A DNA stretch of 64,000 nt, from assembly GCF_001718415.1 (NCBI RefSeq), contig NZ_CP013377.1, forward strand, positions 434,001 through 498,000, in the 5' to 3' direction. Below, piece after piece: positions 53,104-61,596 of this stretch (the first letter of the stretch is position 1; every line of letters starts with the position of its first letter). A model generated the notes under the pieces. That model searched no databases and was not told where the DNA came from. It saw only the letters and a program-made list of their open reading frames with translations. The position numbers and the translations under genes are program-made. The DNA comes from Burkholderia pseudomultivorans (lineage in GTDB: Bacteria > Pseudomonadota > Gammaproteobacteria > Burkholderiales > Burkholderiaceae).

Positions 53104-54027
53104 GTGTTCTCGAAAATTCCCCTGACCGCGTTGCGTGTATTCGAATCGTCCGCGCGGCTCGGTACGTTCAAGGCCGCCGCAGACGAACTGGCCGTCACGC
53201 CGGCTGCGGTATCGCATCAGATCAAGTCGCTCGAAGGCCGGCTCGGCGTGCTGCTGTTCGAGCGCAACGCAGGCGGCGTGCGGCTTACGGGCGACGGCGA
53301 GCGGCTGTTCCGCGCGTGTCACGACGCACTGCTCGGATTGAGCCGCGGGCTCGACGCGGTGCGGCCGGATGCGGGCGGCGCGCGTGCGCTCGTGCTGACC
53401 ACCACGCCCGCGTTCGCCGCGATGTGGCTGATTCCGCGTCTCGGCCGGTTTCGCGGCGTCGATCCGCACCTGAACATCAAGGTCGAAACCGGCAATGCGC
53501 TCGTCGATCTGGAGCGCGACGCGCGCGTCGACCTGGCGATCCGCGCGACGTCGCGCACGTTTCCGGCGCTGCACGAGATCGCGCTGATCGACGAATATTT
53601 CGGTGCGTATGCGGCGCGCGGCTTCGACGCGCACCGCAGCGGCGAACGGCTCGACCTGATCGAGACCGTGTGGGAGACGCCGCTGCCGACGACGATCGAC
53701 TGGCCTTCGTGGTGCCGCGCGGCCGGTCGCGACGCGTGGCTCGAACGCGCGGTGTTCCGGCATTACGACGACGAGCAGTACGCGCTGCAGGCCGTGCTGC
53801 ACGGGCAGGGCATCGCGCTCGCGAGTTCGGTGCTGGCCGCCGAGCACGTCGAGCGCGGCGCGCTGGCGCCGATCGAGCCGTCGGTGCGGCTGGACGGCGC
53901 GCGCTTCGTCGCGCTGTGCCGGCCGGGGCGCGAGCGCGAGCCGCGGGTGCGGCGGTTTCTCGACTGGCTGGCAGATGAAATCGCGCTGACGCGCGCGGCG
54001 GTCGCGCGGATCGGCGCACGTGCGTGA
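53104..54027 (+). CDS. LysR-family regulator of the PACE gene
   Basis: This encodes 307 residues from a GTG start. The N-terminal winged helix has the GcvA-like sequence 'PLTALRVFESSARLGTFKAAADELAVTPAAVSHQIKSLEGRLGVLLFERN', followed by a periplasmic-binding-like effector domain ('LVLTTTPAFAAMWLIPRLGRF', 'DLAIRATSRTFPALHEIALIDEYFGAY'). It is divergent from the PACE transporter with a palindrome between, so it is the likely activator. In Acinetobacter the equivalent AceR responds to polyamine-type or biocide ligands; the ligand here is unknown. Confidence 0.92.
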   Translation: MFSKIPLTALRVFESSARLGTFKAAADELAVTPAAVSHQIKSLEGRLGVLLFERNAGGVRLTGDGERLFRACHDALLGLSRGLDAVRPDAGGARALVLTTTPAFAAMWLIPRLGRFRGVDPHLNIKVETGNALVDLERDARVDLAIRATSRTFPALHEIALIDEYFGAYAARGFDAHRSGERLDLIETVWETPLPTTIDWPSWCRAAGRDAWLERAVFRHYDDEQYALQAVLHGQGIALASSVLAAEHVERGALAPIEPSVRLDGARFVALCRPGREREPRVRRFLDWLADEIALTRAAVARIGARA

Positions 54028-54148
54028 GCGGGGCGGGCGCAGTGCCCGGGCAGCAAACGGCGAACCCGCGCGGCGCACGGAGACCGGGCGCGTAGTTCGA
54101 CGCAGCCGGTCTCGCGCGGCTGGCCGAAGCCGCCCGCGCCGCCTGCCG

Positions 54149-55288
54149 TCACCCGAACCGGACGCAATAGATCGGCGGCAGGTGCGCGGACACCTGCTGC
54201 CAGTTTTCTCCGCCGTCTGCGGACGTCCATAACCCGCCGGTCGTCGATCCCATCGCGAGGCGCGTGCCCGAGTCGTCGACCGCGAGCCCGTGCCGGTACA
54301 CGAGATCGTAGGCGGGCGCGGGCGGCAAGCCGTTCGAGAATGGCTCGAAGCTGCGGCCGCCGTCGCGCGTGCGCGTGACGACGAACTCGCCGTTCACCGG
54401 AATCCGGCAGGCGTCCTTCACGGCAGGCACGAACCACGCGGTGTCCGGCTCGCGCGGATGCACGGCGACCGCGAAGCCGAAGCTCGACGGCCGGGCCTCG
54501 ATCCGCTGCCAGTGCGCCGCGCCGTCGGTCGAGCGGAAGATCGCGCAATGATGCTGCGTCCACAGCACGTCCGGCGCGGCCGCGCACTGGACGACGCGGT
54601 GCGGATCCTGCACGTTCGCCTCGCCGCGCCGCTCGGGCGGCATGTAGTCGGCCTCCATGCCGTCGGCGCTCACGCGCCAGGTCGCGCCGCCGTCGCCGGT
54701 TTGCCAGACGCCGCCGCACGAGATGCCGACCGTCACGTGCCGGCTGTCGCGCGGATCGACCATCACCGAGTGAATGCCCGGCGCATCGTAGCCGCCGCCG
54801 AACCATTCGCGCCGTTCCGGGCGATCCCACAGCGCGCGGTTGAGCGTCCAGGTGTCGCCGCAGTCGTCGGAGCGGAACAGGCCGCCGGGAATCGTGCCGG
54901 CCCACAGCACGCCCGGTTCGTCCGCGCCGCCGGCTTCGAGCGACCAGATCTGCTGAAGCGACCATGCGGGGCCGGGCGCGGACGGCGGCGCGTCGTCTTC
55001 GTCGGTGGCGGAGCGGGCATCCGCAGCGGTTTCGTCGGCGGGCTGCGGCGGATAGACCGGAACCGCGCACGCTTCCCAATCGGCGGCGCCGCTTCGCAGA
55101 CGATGCAGCTTCACGCCGAAATGACCGAGATTGAGCGCGGCATAGAGCGTGCCGTCGCGCGGATCGGCGAGCGCCATGCTGACCGGCTCGCCGACGAAAT
55201 GCGGCGCGTCGAGCGACCAGCCGCCGGCGCCGTCGGCCCGCAGCACGAACAGCCCCTTGCGGGTGGCGACAAGCAATCGATCGTTCAT
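54149..55288 (-). CDS. BNR/Asp-box propeller protein
   Basis: This encodes 379 residues from 'MNDRLLVATRKGLF', without a signal peptide, so it is probably cytoplasmic. Repeated Asp-box elements are present ('RSDDCGDTWTLN', 'TGDGGATWRV', 'RSTDGAAHWQRI', 'TRDGGRSFEPF', 'SADGGENWQQV'), giving a six- or seven-bladed sialidase-like propeller. The active-site Arg triad of sialidases was not recognised. It is always paired in my reading with the small MoaD/ThiS-like gene 72 bp upstream, so the two should act together. Reaction unknown. Confidence 0.85.
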   Translation of the reverse strand: MNDRLLVATRKGLFVLRADGAGGWSLDAPHFVGEPVSMALADPRDGTLYAALNLGHFGVKLHRLRSGAADWEACAVPVYPPQPADETAADARSATDEDDAPPSAPGPAWSLQQIWSLEAGGADEPGVLWAGTIPGGLFRSDDCGDTWTLNRALWDRPERREWFGGGYDAPGIHSVMVDPRDSRHVTVGISCGGVWQTGDGGATWRVSADGMEADYMPPERRGEANVQDPHRVVQCAAAPDVLWTQHHCAIFRSTDGAAHWQRIEARPSSFGFAVAVHPREPDTAWFVPAVKDACRIPVNGEFVVTRTRDGGRSFEPFSNGLPPAPAYDLVYRHGLAVDDSGTRLAMGSTTGGLWTSADGGENWQQVSAHLPPIYCVRFG

Positions 55289-55360
55289 GCCGGGTGTCTC
55301 CTTGTCTGTTGCGGGTTCGAATGGCGCGTGCGGCACGCGGGCCGCTCAGGATCGAACCCT

Positions 55361-55630
55361 TTATCCGCCGGACAGTGCCTGCACGACATAGACGCGGCTC
55401 GCGGCGTCGAGCGCATCGGACAGATGCTGCCGGTCGCGCACCGGCCGGCCGTCGATGAACACCGCGAGATGCTTTCGCAGCGCGCCCTGGTCGTCGAGGA
55501 TGTAGCCGCGCAGTCGGGGCTGCTCGCCGAACACCGTCTCCAGCGCGTCGCCGAGCGTGCGCGCGTCGACGTCGCGCTCGGGCGTTTCGATATGCCGCTG
55601 GATCGAAGCGGCGAAGAAAAGGTGTGCCAT
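55361..55630 (-). CDS. MoaD/ThiS-like small ubiquitin-fold protein
   Basis: This encodes 89 residues ending in 'VVQALSGG'; the C-terminal Gly-Gly is the activation site of ubiquitin-fold sulfur carriers. 'LGDALETVFGEQPRLRGYILDDQGALRKHLAVFIDGRPVRDR..LSDALDAASRVYV' follows the MoaD pattern, including the beta-grasp core. No MoaE, ThiG or MoeB partner is nearby. It precedes the BNR propeller gene in the same direction, which suggests a joint, non-molybdopterin function. Confidence 0.85.
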   Translation of the reverse strand: MAHLFFAASIQRHIETPERDVDARTLGDALETVFGEQPRLRGYILDDQGALRKHLAVFIDGRPVRDRQHLSDALDAASRVYVVQALSGG

Positions 55631-55735
55631 CGCGGGTCGCCGGAAAGGGGGCCGCGCGCAGGCGGGCGGCGGCCGTCGGTTCTGTAGTGTAGGCGATCCG
55701 TAGGGTGCTGCGCGACCTTGCGTCGCCGGCAGACC

Positions 55736-56425
55736 CTAGACCGGAATCGATCCGCCGCGAATGCGAATGCCGAGCCGCACGACGCCGATCACCGCATTCG
55801 ACAGCCATGTAAGCAGGCGCGGCATCCCGCGCCGGCGAATGTCGAGCAGCAGCACGATCCGCACTTCGTCGCTGTCGTTCCACACCTCGTGCTCGAACGT
55901 GTCGTCCCACAGCAGGAAGCGGCCTTCGTCGAGCCGGTACTCGCGACCGTCGACCTTCAGCACGGCCGCCGGCGTGCCGTCCGCGCGCTTCGGCATCGAC
56001 AGCACGAGATAGCCGCGCAGGATGCCGCGGAACGGGCCGCGATGCGGCGGGATGTGCTTGCCCGGCGCGAGGAACGACAGCGATGCCGACAGCACGTCCG
56101 GCGACGCCGCGACGAGCGACGCGACGCTCGGGCAGCGCGACAGGTTGCGCGGAAACGGCTGCCCGTACGCCTGCATGATGAACATGCGCCAGTCGCGTGC
56201 GTCGTTGGCCGAGATGTCGCGCTGCTCGCTCATGATTTCGTGGAAGCGCGGGATGCGCGGCAGGTCGCGCGCGACGACCAGCGCTTCGGCGCGGATCGCC
56301 GGCCACGCGCGAACGAAACGATCGGCGTCGGGGAAGGCGGCCGTATCGAGCACGGCGCCGCTGTCGAGATGGCGGTCGTACAGCGTGCGCAGCAGGCCGG
56401 CGGCGTAATCGTAGACGGCGGACAT
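55736..56425 (-). CDS. Aspartyl/asparaginyl beta-hydroxylase (AspH/LpxO-like)
   Basis: This encodes 229 residues of the AspH-type non-haem iron, 2-oxoglutarate dioxygenase fold. The iron-binding segments are 'LAPGKHIPPHRGPFRGILRGYLVL' and 'FLLWDDTFEHEVWNDSDEVRIVLLLDIRR', giving the two histidines of the site and the 2-oxoglutarate-binding Arg. A hydrophobic C-terminal helix ('RLLTWLSNAVIGVVRLGI') suggests membrane association, as in LpxO, which hydroxylates lipid A acyl chains. Whether the substrate is lipid or protein cannot be told from sequence. Confidence 0.85.
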   Translation of the reverse strand: MSAVYDYAAGLLRTLYDRHLDSGAVLDTAAFPDADRFVRAWPAIRAEALVVARDLPRIPRFHEIMSEQRDISANDARDWRMFIMQAYGQPFPRNLSRCPSVASLVAASPDVLSASLSFLAPGKHIPPHRGPFRGILRGYLVLSMPKRADGTPAAVLKVDGREYRLDEGRFLLWDDTFEHEVWNDSDEVRIVLLLDIRRRGMPRLLTWLSNAVIGVVRLGIRIRGGSIPV

Positions 56426-56623
56426 GGGCGGTCGATGGCGGTCCGTAGGGTGGCGTCAGTCTGCCCCAGGCACGGTGGCGACTGCGTTACGTCAGGTTAC
56501 GCCGACTGACGAATCAATGACAGAGAAATGAATGCGCGTGCAGCCGGATGGCGGGAATAAACGATTGGCGGTGCGCGTCCTACGGGTGTGGCAAGTCGTT
56601 TTCACCTTCCCGAGGAGCTGACC

Positions 56624-56968
56624 ATGAACACGTCCATGTTGATCGCCGCGTCGATGGCGGTCGTTTCGTTCGCAGGTTTCGCCGCGCCCGCATCGGCGCA
56701 GGCGCTGACGCGCGCCGAAGTGCGCCAGGCATTGATCGAGGCCGAGGAGCAGGGTTCGCGCTTCGTGACCGACACGTCGTATCCGGCCGTCAGCCCCTTG
56801 TTCGAAGGCGCGGCTGCCGCACTGCAGCGCGACCAGGCGAACAGCGGGGTCGGCGGCCATGCCGGCGGTGCGTCCGAGGCGGGCAGGCCGGCCGCGATGC
56901 CGGCGGTCCCGGCTGCCGGCGCGTGTGTGGGCCCGGTGAGCTACTGTTCGGTGTATTTCGGAAGCTGA
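56624..56968 (+). CDS. DUF4148 exported protein
   Basis: This encodes 114 residues from ATG 56624, 6 nt after GAGGAG. A signal peptide ('MNTSMLIAASMAVVSFAGFAAPASAQ') leads into 'ALTRAEVRQALIEAEEQGSRFVTDTSYPAVSP', the DUF4148 pattern common in Burkholderiaceae. The tail is Gly/Ala-rich and includes two cysteines near the end. It is a probable periplasmic protein of unknown role with its own promoter in the 198-bp upstream gap. Confidence 0.8.
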   Translation: MNTSMLIAASMAVVSFAGFAAPASAQALTRAEVRQALIEAEEQGSRFVTDTSYPAVSPLFEGAAAALQRDQANSGVGGHAGGASEAGRPAAMPAVPAAGACVGPVSYCSVYFGS

Positions 56969-57079
56969 CGCGGCGGCTCGGTCGTTGCGTTCGCATTCGT
57001 CACGAAAGCAGGATTCCTGACGATCGGGCGATTCGCCGTGCGCGTCATGCGCAGGATGAACGTTGAAGCAGGCGCGCGC

Positions 57080-57613
57080 TCACCACGGCATCATTCGCTG
57101 CACCACGCCGTCGCGCAGCACGAAGCGATGCAGCAGCGCGGCGCCGACATGCAGGCCGATGCAGGCGAGCAGCACCCACGCGAGGATGCCGTGCACGTCG
57201 CCCATCGCGTGACCGAACCCGGAGCCGGCCGCCGACAGCGCCGGCAACGGGACGACACCGAGCAGCGTCACGGTCCATGCGCGCGACGACGCGTTGATCC
57301 AGCCGAGCAGCGGCACCACGATCAGCAGCACATAGAGCCCGGCATGCGTGACGCCCGACAGCGCGCGCATCGCGGGCGACAACTCGCTGGCGGGCGGCCG
57401 GTGCGTCGCGCGCCACAGCACGCGGCACACCATCGCGGCGAGCAGGGCGGTGCCGACGATCAGGTGCGCGGCGATCAGGCCGACCGGCTGCGTGCCGCGA
57501 TGGATGTCGGGCATCGTCCAGCCGATCGCATACTGCGCGACGACGAGCGCCACGATCAACCAGTGGAGAAGGCGTGCGACTGCATCGTATCGGGCGGGCG
57601 TGGACATGGGCAT
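57080..57613 (-). CDS. Cytochrome b561
   Basis: This encodes 177 residues with four membrane helices and the haem-ligand histidines of bacterial cytochrome b561: 'ARLLHWLIVALVVAQYAIGW', 'LIAAHLIVGTALLAAMVCRVLWR', 'ALSGVTHAGLYVLLIVVPLLGWINASSR' and 'GDVHGILAWVLLACIGLHVGAALLHRFVLRD'. Such proteins pass electrons between quinol and superoxide or periplasmic acceptors. A perfect 17-bp palindrome of QseB/PmrA-box form lies 53 bp upstream of its start, suggesting control by the adjacent two-component system. Confidence 0.92.
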   Translation of the reverse strand: MPMSTPARYDAVARLLHWLIVALVVAQYAIGWTMPDIHRGTQPVGLIAAHLIVGTALLAAMVCRVLWRATHRPPASELSPAMRALSGVTHAGLYVLLIVVPLLGWINASSRAWTVTLLGVVPLPALSAAGSGFGHAMGDVHGILAWVLLACIGLHVGAALLHRFVLRDGVVQRMMPW

Positions 57614-57665
57614 CTCCAGGTGTTCGGATCGGGGCGTGGGGTCACGCGGATTCTACGGCGGAATC

Positions 57666-57682
57666 CTTAACGAATCGTTAAG
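57666..57682. promoter_or_regulatory. CTTAA-N6-GTTAA palindrome upstream of cytochrome b561
   Basis: CTTAACGA-A-TCGTTAAG is a perfect 8-bp inverted repeat overlapping the end of the kinase gene and 53 bp from the cytochrome b561 start. It also reads as two TTAA half-sites in the PmrA/QseB style. The same half-site occurs upstream of the response regulator at 59838. Confidence 0.6.
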
Positions 57683-59087
57683 CAGGCGCGGCCGACGCGA
57701 CGGCATTCGCCGACGGCAGCACGATCGCGACACCGAGGCCCGCGCCGTCGATGCCGCGCCCGAACTGCACGCTGCCGCCGAAGTATTGCGCAATGCGCTT
57801 GACGATCGACAGCCCGAGCCCGCTGCCGGGCGCTTGCGTGCCGCTGCCGCGATAGAAGCGGTCGCCGATCCGCTCGTGCTCGTCGGCGGCGACGCCCGGC
57901 CCGTCGTCGCGCACGACGATGCGCTGGGTCGCGCCGTCGTCGTGCGCTCCAATCTCGACGCGGCCGCCGCGACGGCCGTACTTGATCGCGTTGTCGAGCA
58001 GATTGTCGAGCAGGATGCCGATCAGGATCGGATCGGCCTGGATCGCCCGTGCGGAGAGCTCGCCGGCGACGATCTCGATCGCCTTGTCCGACGCCTGCGC
58101 GAGATGGCGCTCGACGGCCGCGCCGACGAGTTCGCCGATGCCGACGGCGCGCGTCGGAATGGGTTCGTATTCGTCGAGGCGCGCGAGCAGCAGCAATTGC
58201 TCGGCGAGGCGTGCGCTGCGATCGACGCCCTGCACGACGCGCTGCATCGCGAGCTGCTTGCGCGCCGGATCGTCGGTCGTCAGCGCCACCTGCGCCTGCA
58301 CCTTGATCGCGGCCAGCGGCGTCTTCAGTTCGTGCGCGGCGTCGGACGTGAAGGCGCGCTCGCGCCCGATCGACTGCCGCAGCCGCGCGAGCAGGCGATC
58401 GATCGCGTCGACCAGCGTGCGCACTTCATCGGGCACGGTCGCGATGGCGAGCGGCTCGAGCGAGCGCGCGTCGCGCGCGCCGATTGCGGTGGACAAGGTT
58501 TTCAGCGGCGCGAGGCTGCGCCCGATCGCGTACCAGAGCAGCAGCGCCAGCACCGGCAGTGCGCCGATCAGCGGCCAGACGATGCCGCGCGCGATGCCGG
58601 TTGCGAGATCGCTGTGCGTGTTCGCCGTCTCCATCACGCGGATCGACCGCCCCGATGCGTGATCGCGCAACGTGTGCGTGCGCCATTCGGCGCCGCGGAT
58701 GACGATCGTTTCCGGTGCATTGCGCATGTCGCGCACGTCCGGCAGGCCGGCGGCAGCGGCCGGAAGGCTCGACGCGATGACGCTGCCCCGTGCATCGCGC
58801 ACCTCGAACAGCACGTCGCGCGGCAGGCGATCGCCGTCGCTTTCCGGGTCGGAGCCGCGGCCGGGCAGTTCGACGCGCGCATCGGGCGGAGAGCGGGCGA
58901 GCCGGTCGAGATCGCCCGGCGACAGGACGGCGAGCAGCGACGCGTATTCGACGAGGCGCGCATCGTCCCATTCGCCGATTTCGCGCGTCGCATGCCGGAA
59001 GCTGCCGAACACCGCGGCGATCCACACGACGGTCACGCAGCCGACCGCCATCAACGACACGCGGCGTCGAATCGAGCGCGACATCAT
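57678..59087 (-). CDS. Sensor histidine kinase, QseC-like
   Basis: This encodes 469 residues starting in an ATGA overlap with the regulator stop. One membrane helix near the N-terminus ('VSLMAVGCVTVVWIAAVFGSF'), a periplasmic sensor of about 130 residues, a second helix ('IVWPLIGALPVLALLLWYAIG'), then HAMP-like and kinase parts. The phospho-acceptor His is in 'AAHELKTPLAAIK', the N-box in 'LLDNLLDNAIKYG' and the G-boxes in 'DDGPGV' and 'GSGLGLSIVKRI'. QseC/PmrB-type kinases sense envelope stress, metals or catechols; the stimulus here is unknown. Confidence 0.93.
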   Translation of the reverse strand: MMSRSIRRRVSLMAVGCVTVVWIAAVFGSFRHATREIGEWDDARLVEYASLLAVLSPGDLDRLARSPPDARVELPGRGSDPESDGDRLPRDVLFEVRDARGSVIASSLPAAAAGLPDVRDMRNAPETIVIRGAEWRTHTLRDHASGRSIRVMETANTHSDLATGIARGIVWPLIGALPVLALLLWYAIGRSLAPLKTLSTAIGARDARSLEPLAIATVPDEVRTLVDAIDRLLARLRQSIGRERAFTSDAAHELKTPLAAIKVQAQVALTTDDPARKQLAMQRVVQGVDRSARLAEQLLLLARLDEYEPIPTRAVGIGELVGAAVERHLAQASDKAIEIVAGELSARAIQADPILIGILLDNLLDNAIKYGRRGGRVEIGAHDDGATQRIVVRDDGPGVAADEHERIGDRFYRGSGTQAPGSGLGLSIVKRIAQYFGGSVQFGRGIDGAGLGVAIVLPSANAVASAAPA

Positions 59088-59743
59088 GGCTTGTCGACGA
59101 CGTAGCCGATGCCCCGCACGGTGCGGATCAGGTCCGCGCCGAGCTTCTTGCGCAGGTTCGACACATGGACTTCGATCGCATTGCTTTCGAGGCCTTCCTG
59201 CCAACCGTACAGGCCGTCCTCGAGGCGGGCGCGCGACTGCGGGATGCCCGGGTGGCTGACGAGCTGCACCAGGATCGCCCATTCGCGCGCGGTGAGCGCG
59301 ATGCGCGCTGCATCGCGCGTCACGGTATGGGTGCCCAGGTCGATCGTGATGTCGCGCCACACGATCTCGTCGCCGGCGCGTCCCTGCGAGCGCCGCACGA
59401 GTGCGCGGCAGCGCGCGAGCACTTCGGACAGATCGAACGGTTTCGCGAGATAGTCGTCGGCGCCGTCGTCGAGTCCGCTGACGCGATCGGCCACGTTGCC
59501 GCGCGCGGTCAGCACGAGCACCGGCACCGTGTCGCCCGCCTCGCGCAGCGCTCGCAGCAGTTGCGTGCCCGACTTGCCCGGCAGGCCGAGATCGAGCACG
59601 ACGAGCGCGAAGCGCGTGGTCGCGAGCGCGGCGGCGGCCGCGTGACCGTCGCGCAGCCAGTCGACGTGATAGCCGGCCTGGCTCAGGCTGATTTCGAGGC
59701 CGCTGCCGATCAGGTCGTCGTCTTCAACAAGAAGGAGTCGCAT
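59084..59743 (-). CDS. OmpR-family response regulator, QseB-like
   Basis: This encodes 219 residues from 'MRLLLVEDDDLIG'; upstream codons in the same frame lack signals. The receiver has the acidic pair 'EDDD', phospho-Asp at about residue 51 ('VVLDLGLPGKSG') and Lys101 in 'YLAKPFDL'. The C-terminal winged helix has 'LTAREWAILVQLVSHPG' and 'SNAIEVHVSNLRKKLGADLIRTVRGIGYV'. It is translationally coupled to the kinase. Candidate boxes for it lie at 59838 and 57666. Confidence 0.94.
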   Translation of the reverse strand: MRLLLVEDDDLIGSGLEISLSQAGYHVDWLRDGHAAAAALATTRFALVVLDLGLPGKSGTQLLRALREAGDTVPVLVLTARGNVADRVSGLDDGADDYLAKPFDLSEVLARCRALVRRSQGRAGDEIVWRDITIDLGTHTVTRDAARIALTAREWAILVQLVSHPGIPQSRARLEDGLYGWQEGLESNAIEVHVSNLRKKLGADLIRTVRGIGYVVDKP

Positions 59744-59837
59744 GGTCGATTCGTGATGCACGCGCCGCGATTGTACGAGCCGACCGCGCGCGCCGTGCAA
59801 CGGATTGTAATCGACGGGTATCGACTGCCGGGCGATT

Positions 59838-59852
59838 CTGAAGAACGCTTAA
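59838..59852. promoter_or_regulatory. Candidate autoregulatory site, CTGAA-N5-CTTAA
   Basis: CTGAAGAACGCTTAA contains two direct half-sites of the PmrA/QseB box type, 95 bp upstream of the response regulator and also in the promoter region of the divergent gene at 60024. It matches the palindrome at 57666 in half-site sequence. Confidence 0.45.
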
Positions 59853-60023
59853 GGTTCGCCGCCGGCATTCCCGCTACTATCGGCCACAGCATTTCTTCGG
59901 TCGATCTCCGACTCCCCTGATCCCGACTCCGGTCCGGAGCCTCTGCCACGGCGCGGAACGCGCTCGCGCGCCGTCCCGACCTTTCGGGTCGATGACAGTC
60001 GTCCTACGGGAGATTCACTCACG

Positions 60024-60374
60024 ATGGCACCCTCGACGATCGAGCGATGGCGCGCCCACCTACTGATCGCCGCGCTGGCCGGCATGTTCATCCAGTGCTT
60101 CGTGCTGGTGTCGTTGCTGGTGTTGCGCGTACCCGCGGGCTTCTTCACCACGACGGCGTTTCGCGGCTGGACCGTCGTGGCCGTCGCGACCGCCATCGTG
60201 GCGGCCCGCAAGCTTGCCGATGCGGCGTTCCGGGCCGCGCTCGTGTGCGGACACGTGCGCGCGGCCGGAATCGATCGCCGCAAGGTAGTCGTGTCATCTG
60301 ATTGCGCGTACCGTCTGCTGGTCGTCCTTTACATCCGGCTTCACGGGAACCGGTTCGGCCGCCTGCCCGGGTGA
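60024..60374 (+). CDS. Small membrane protein, unknown
   Basis: This encodes 116 residues with a strong hydrophobic N-terminal half, two likely membrane helices ('LLIAALAGMFIQCFVLVSLLVL' and 'FRGWTVVAVATAIVAARKLADAAF'), and a basic C-terminal segment. I do not recognise a family. It ends 52 bp before hpnI in the same direction, so it may be the first gene of the hopanoid operon, but it also lies downstream of a candidate QseB-type site. Confidence 0.6.
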   Translation: MAPSTIERWRAHLLIAALAGMFIQCFVLVSLLVLRVPAGFFTTTAFRGWTVVAVATAIVAARKLADAAFRAALVCGHVRAAGIDRRKVVVSSDCAYRLLVVLYIRLHGNRFGRLPG

Positions 60375-60426
60375 GCCCGCCTGCGCGCGGGCGTTGCCGC
60401 CGGATGGGTCACCACAGGGGGAAAGC

Positions 60427-61596
60427 ATGGTTTTGCTGCATGAGCTGCACGCGCTTGACGGCGCGATGTCGATGGTCTGCGGGTTGGCCGTGCTGCTGGG
60501 CATCGCCTATACGGTGACGGCCAGCGTACTGGTCGGCAGGTTCTTCGCGCGGCCCTCGGCGCCGCCGCGCGACTATCCGGGCGTCACGGTCGCGAAGCCG
60601 CTGCACGGCGACGAATGGCATCTCGTACAGCATCTCGAAAGCTTCTTCGTACAGGATTATCCGGGGCCGGTACAGCACCTGTTCGGCGTGCACGATGCGG
60701 GCGATGCCGCGCTGGCGGCCGTCGACGCGCTGCGCGTGCGTTATCCGGACGCGAACATCAAGGTCGTCGCCGATGCGCGGCTGTACGGCCCGAACCGCAA
60801 GATCGCCAATCTCGTCAACATGCTCGAACACGCGGAACACGCGGTGCTCTGTCTGGCCGACAGCGACGTGCTCGTCGAGCGCGACTATCTGCGCGCGGTC
60901 GTCGGCGCGCTACAGCAGCCCGATGTCGGCATCGTGACGAGCGTGTATCGCGGGGTGCCGTCGCCGGGTGTCTGGCCTGCCTTCGCCGCCGCGATGACCA
61001 ACTTCCATTTCCTGCCGGGCGTGATTACGGGGCTGTTCATCGGGCGCGCGCGGCCGTGCTTCGGGCAGACGATCGCGATCACGCGCGCGACGCTCGAACG
61101 CATCGGCGGGCTTGCCCGCTTCGCGCATCACCTGGCCGAAGATCACGCGCTCGGCGAAGCGGTGCGGCAGGTCGGCGCGCGCGTCGTGATCCCGCCGTTC
61201 GTGGTCGGGCACGCGTGCGTCGAACAGACCTTCGCGACGCTGTACGCGCACGAATTGCGCTGGAGTTGCACGATTCGCGCGGCGGACCGGCTCGGCCATG
61301 CCGGCTCGGTGCTGATGCATCCGTTTCCGCTCGCGCTGCTGACCGCGCTGCTGTCGGGCGGCACGAGCGCCGCGTGGGGGCTGACCGTCGCGGCGCTCGC
61401 GGCGCGCGCGCTGCTGGTGCTGAGGACGAGCCGCGCGACCGGCGCCGGCATGCGCGGCGCGGTCTGGCTGCCGCTGGTGGATGTCGTGCAGTTCGCGGTA
61501 TTCGTGTCGAGCTTCTTTTCGTCGCATGTCGTGTGGCGCGGCAAGCGCTTTCGCGTCGATCGTCAGGGCCGGCTCTCGCCGGCGGGCGAGGCGTGA
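60427..61596 (+). CDS. hpnI: Hopanoid glycosyltransferase HpnI
   Basis: This encodes 389 residues from an ATG with AGGGGG upstream. It is a GT21/ceramide-glucosyltransferase-like enzyme: N-terminal membrane helix, 'GVTVAKPLHGDEWHLVQHLESFFVQDYPGP', the DxD-like 'CLADSDVLVERDYL', 'GQTIAITRATLERIGG', 'EDHALGEAVRQVGARVVIPP', and 'LRWSCTIRAADRLG' with the QxxRW-like position altered to 'LRWSCTIR'. HpnI adds N-acetylglucosamine to bacteriohopanetetrol in hopanoid biosynthesis. C-terminal membrane helices follow. HpnL overlaps it. Confidence 0.85.
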   Translation: MVLLHELHALDGAMSMVCGLAVLLGIAYTVTASVLVGRFFARPSAPPRDYPGVTVAKPLHGDEWHLVQHLESFFVQDYPGPVQHLFGVHDAGDAALAAVDALRVRYPDANIKVVADARLYGPNRKIANLVNMLEHAEHAVLCLADSDVLVERDYLRAVVGALQQPDVGIVTSVYRGVPSPGVWPAFAAAMTNFHFLPGVITGLFIGRARPCFGQTIAITRATLERIGGLARFAHHLAEDHALGEAVRQVGARVVIPPFVVGHACVEQTFATLYAHELRWSCTIRAADRLGHAGSVLMHPFPLALLTALLSGGTSAAWGLTVAALAARALLVLRTSRATGAGMRGAVWLPLVDVVQFAVFVSSFFSSHVVWRGKRFRVDRQGRLSPAGEA

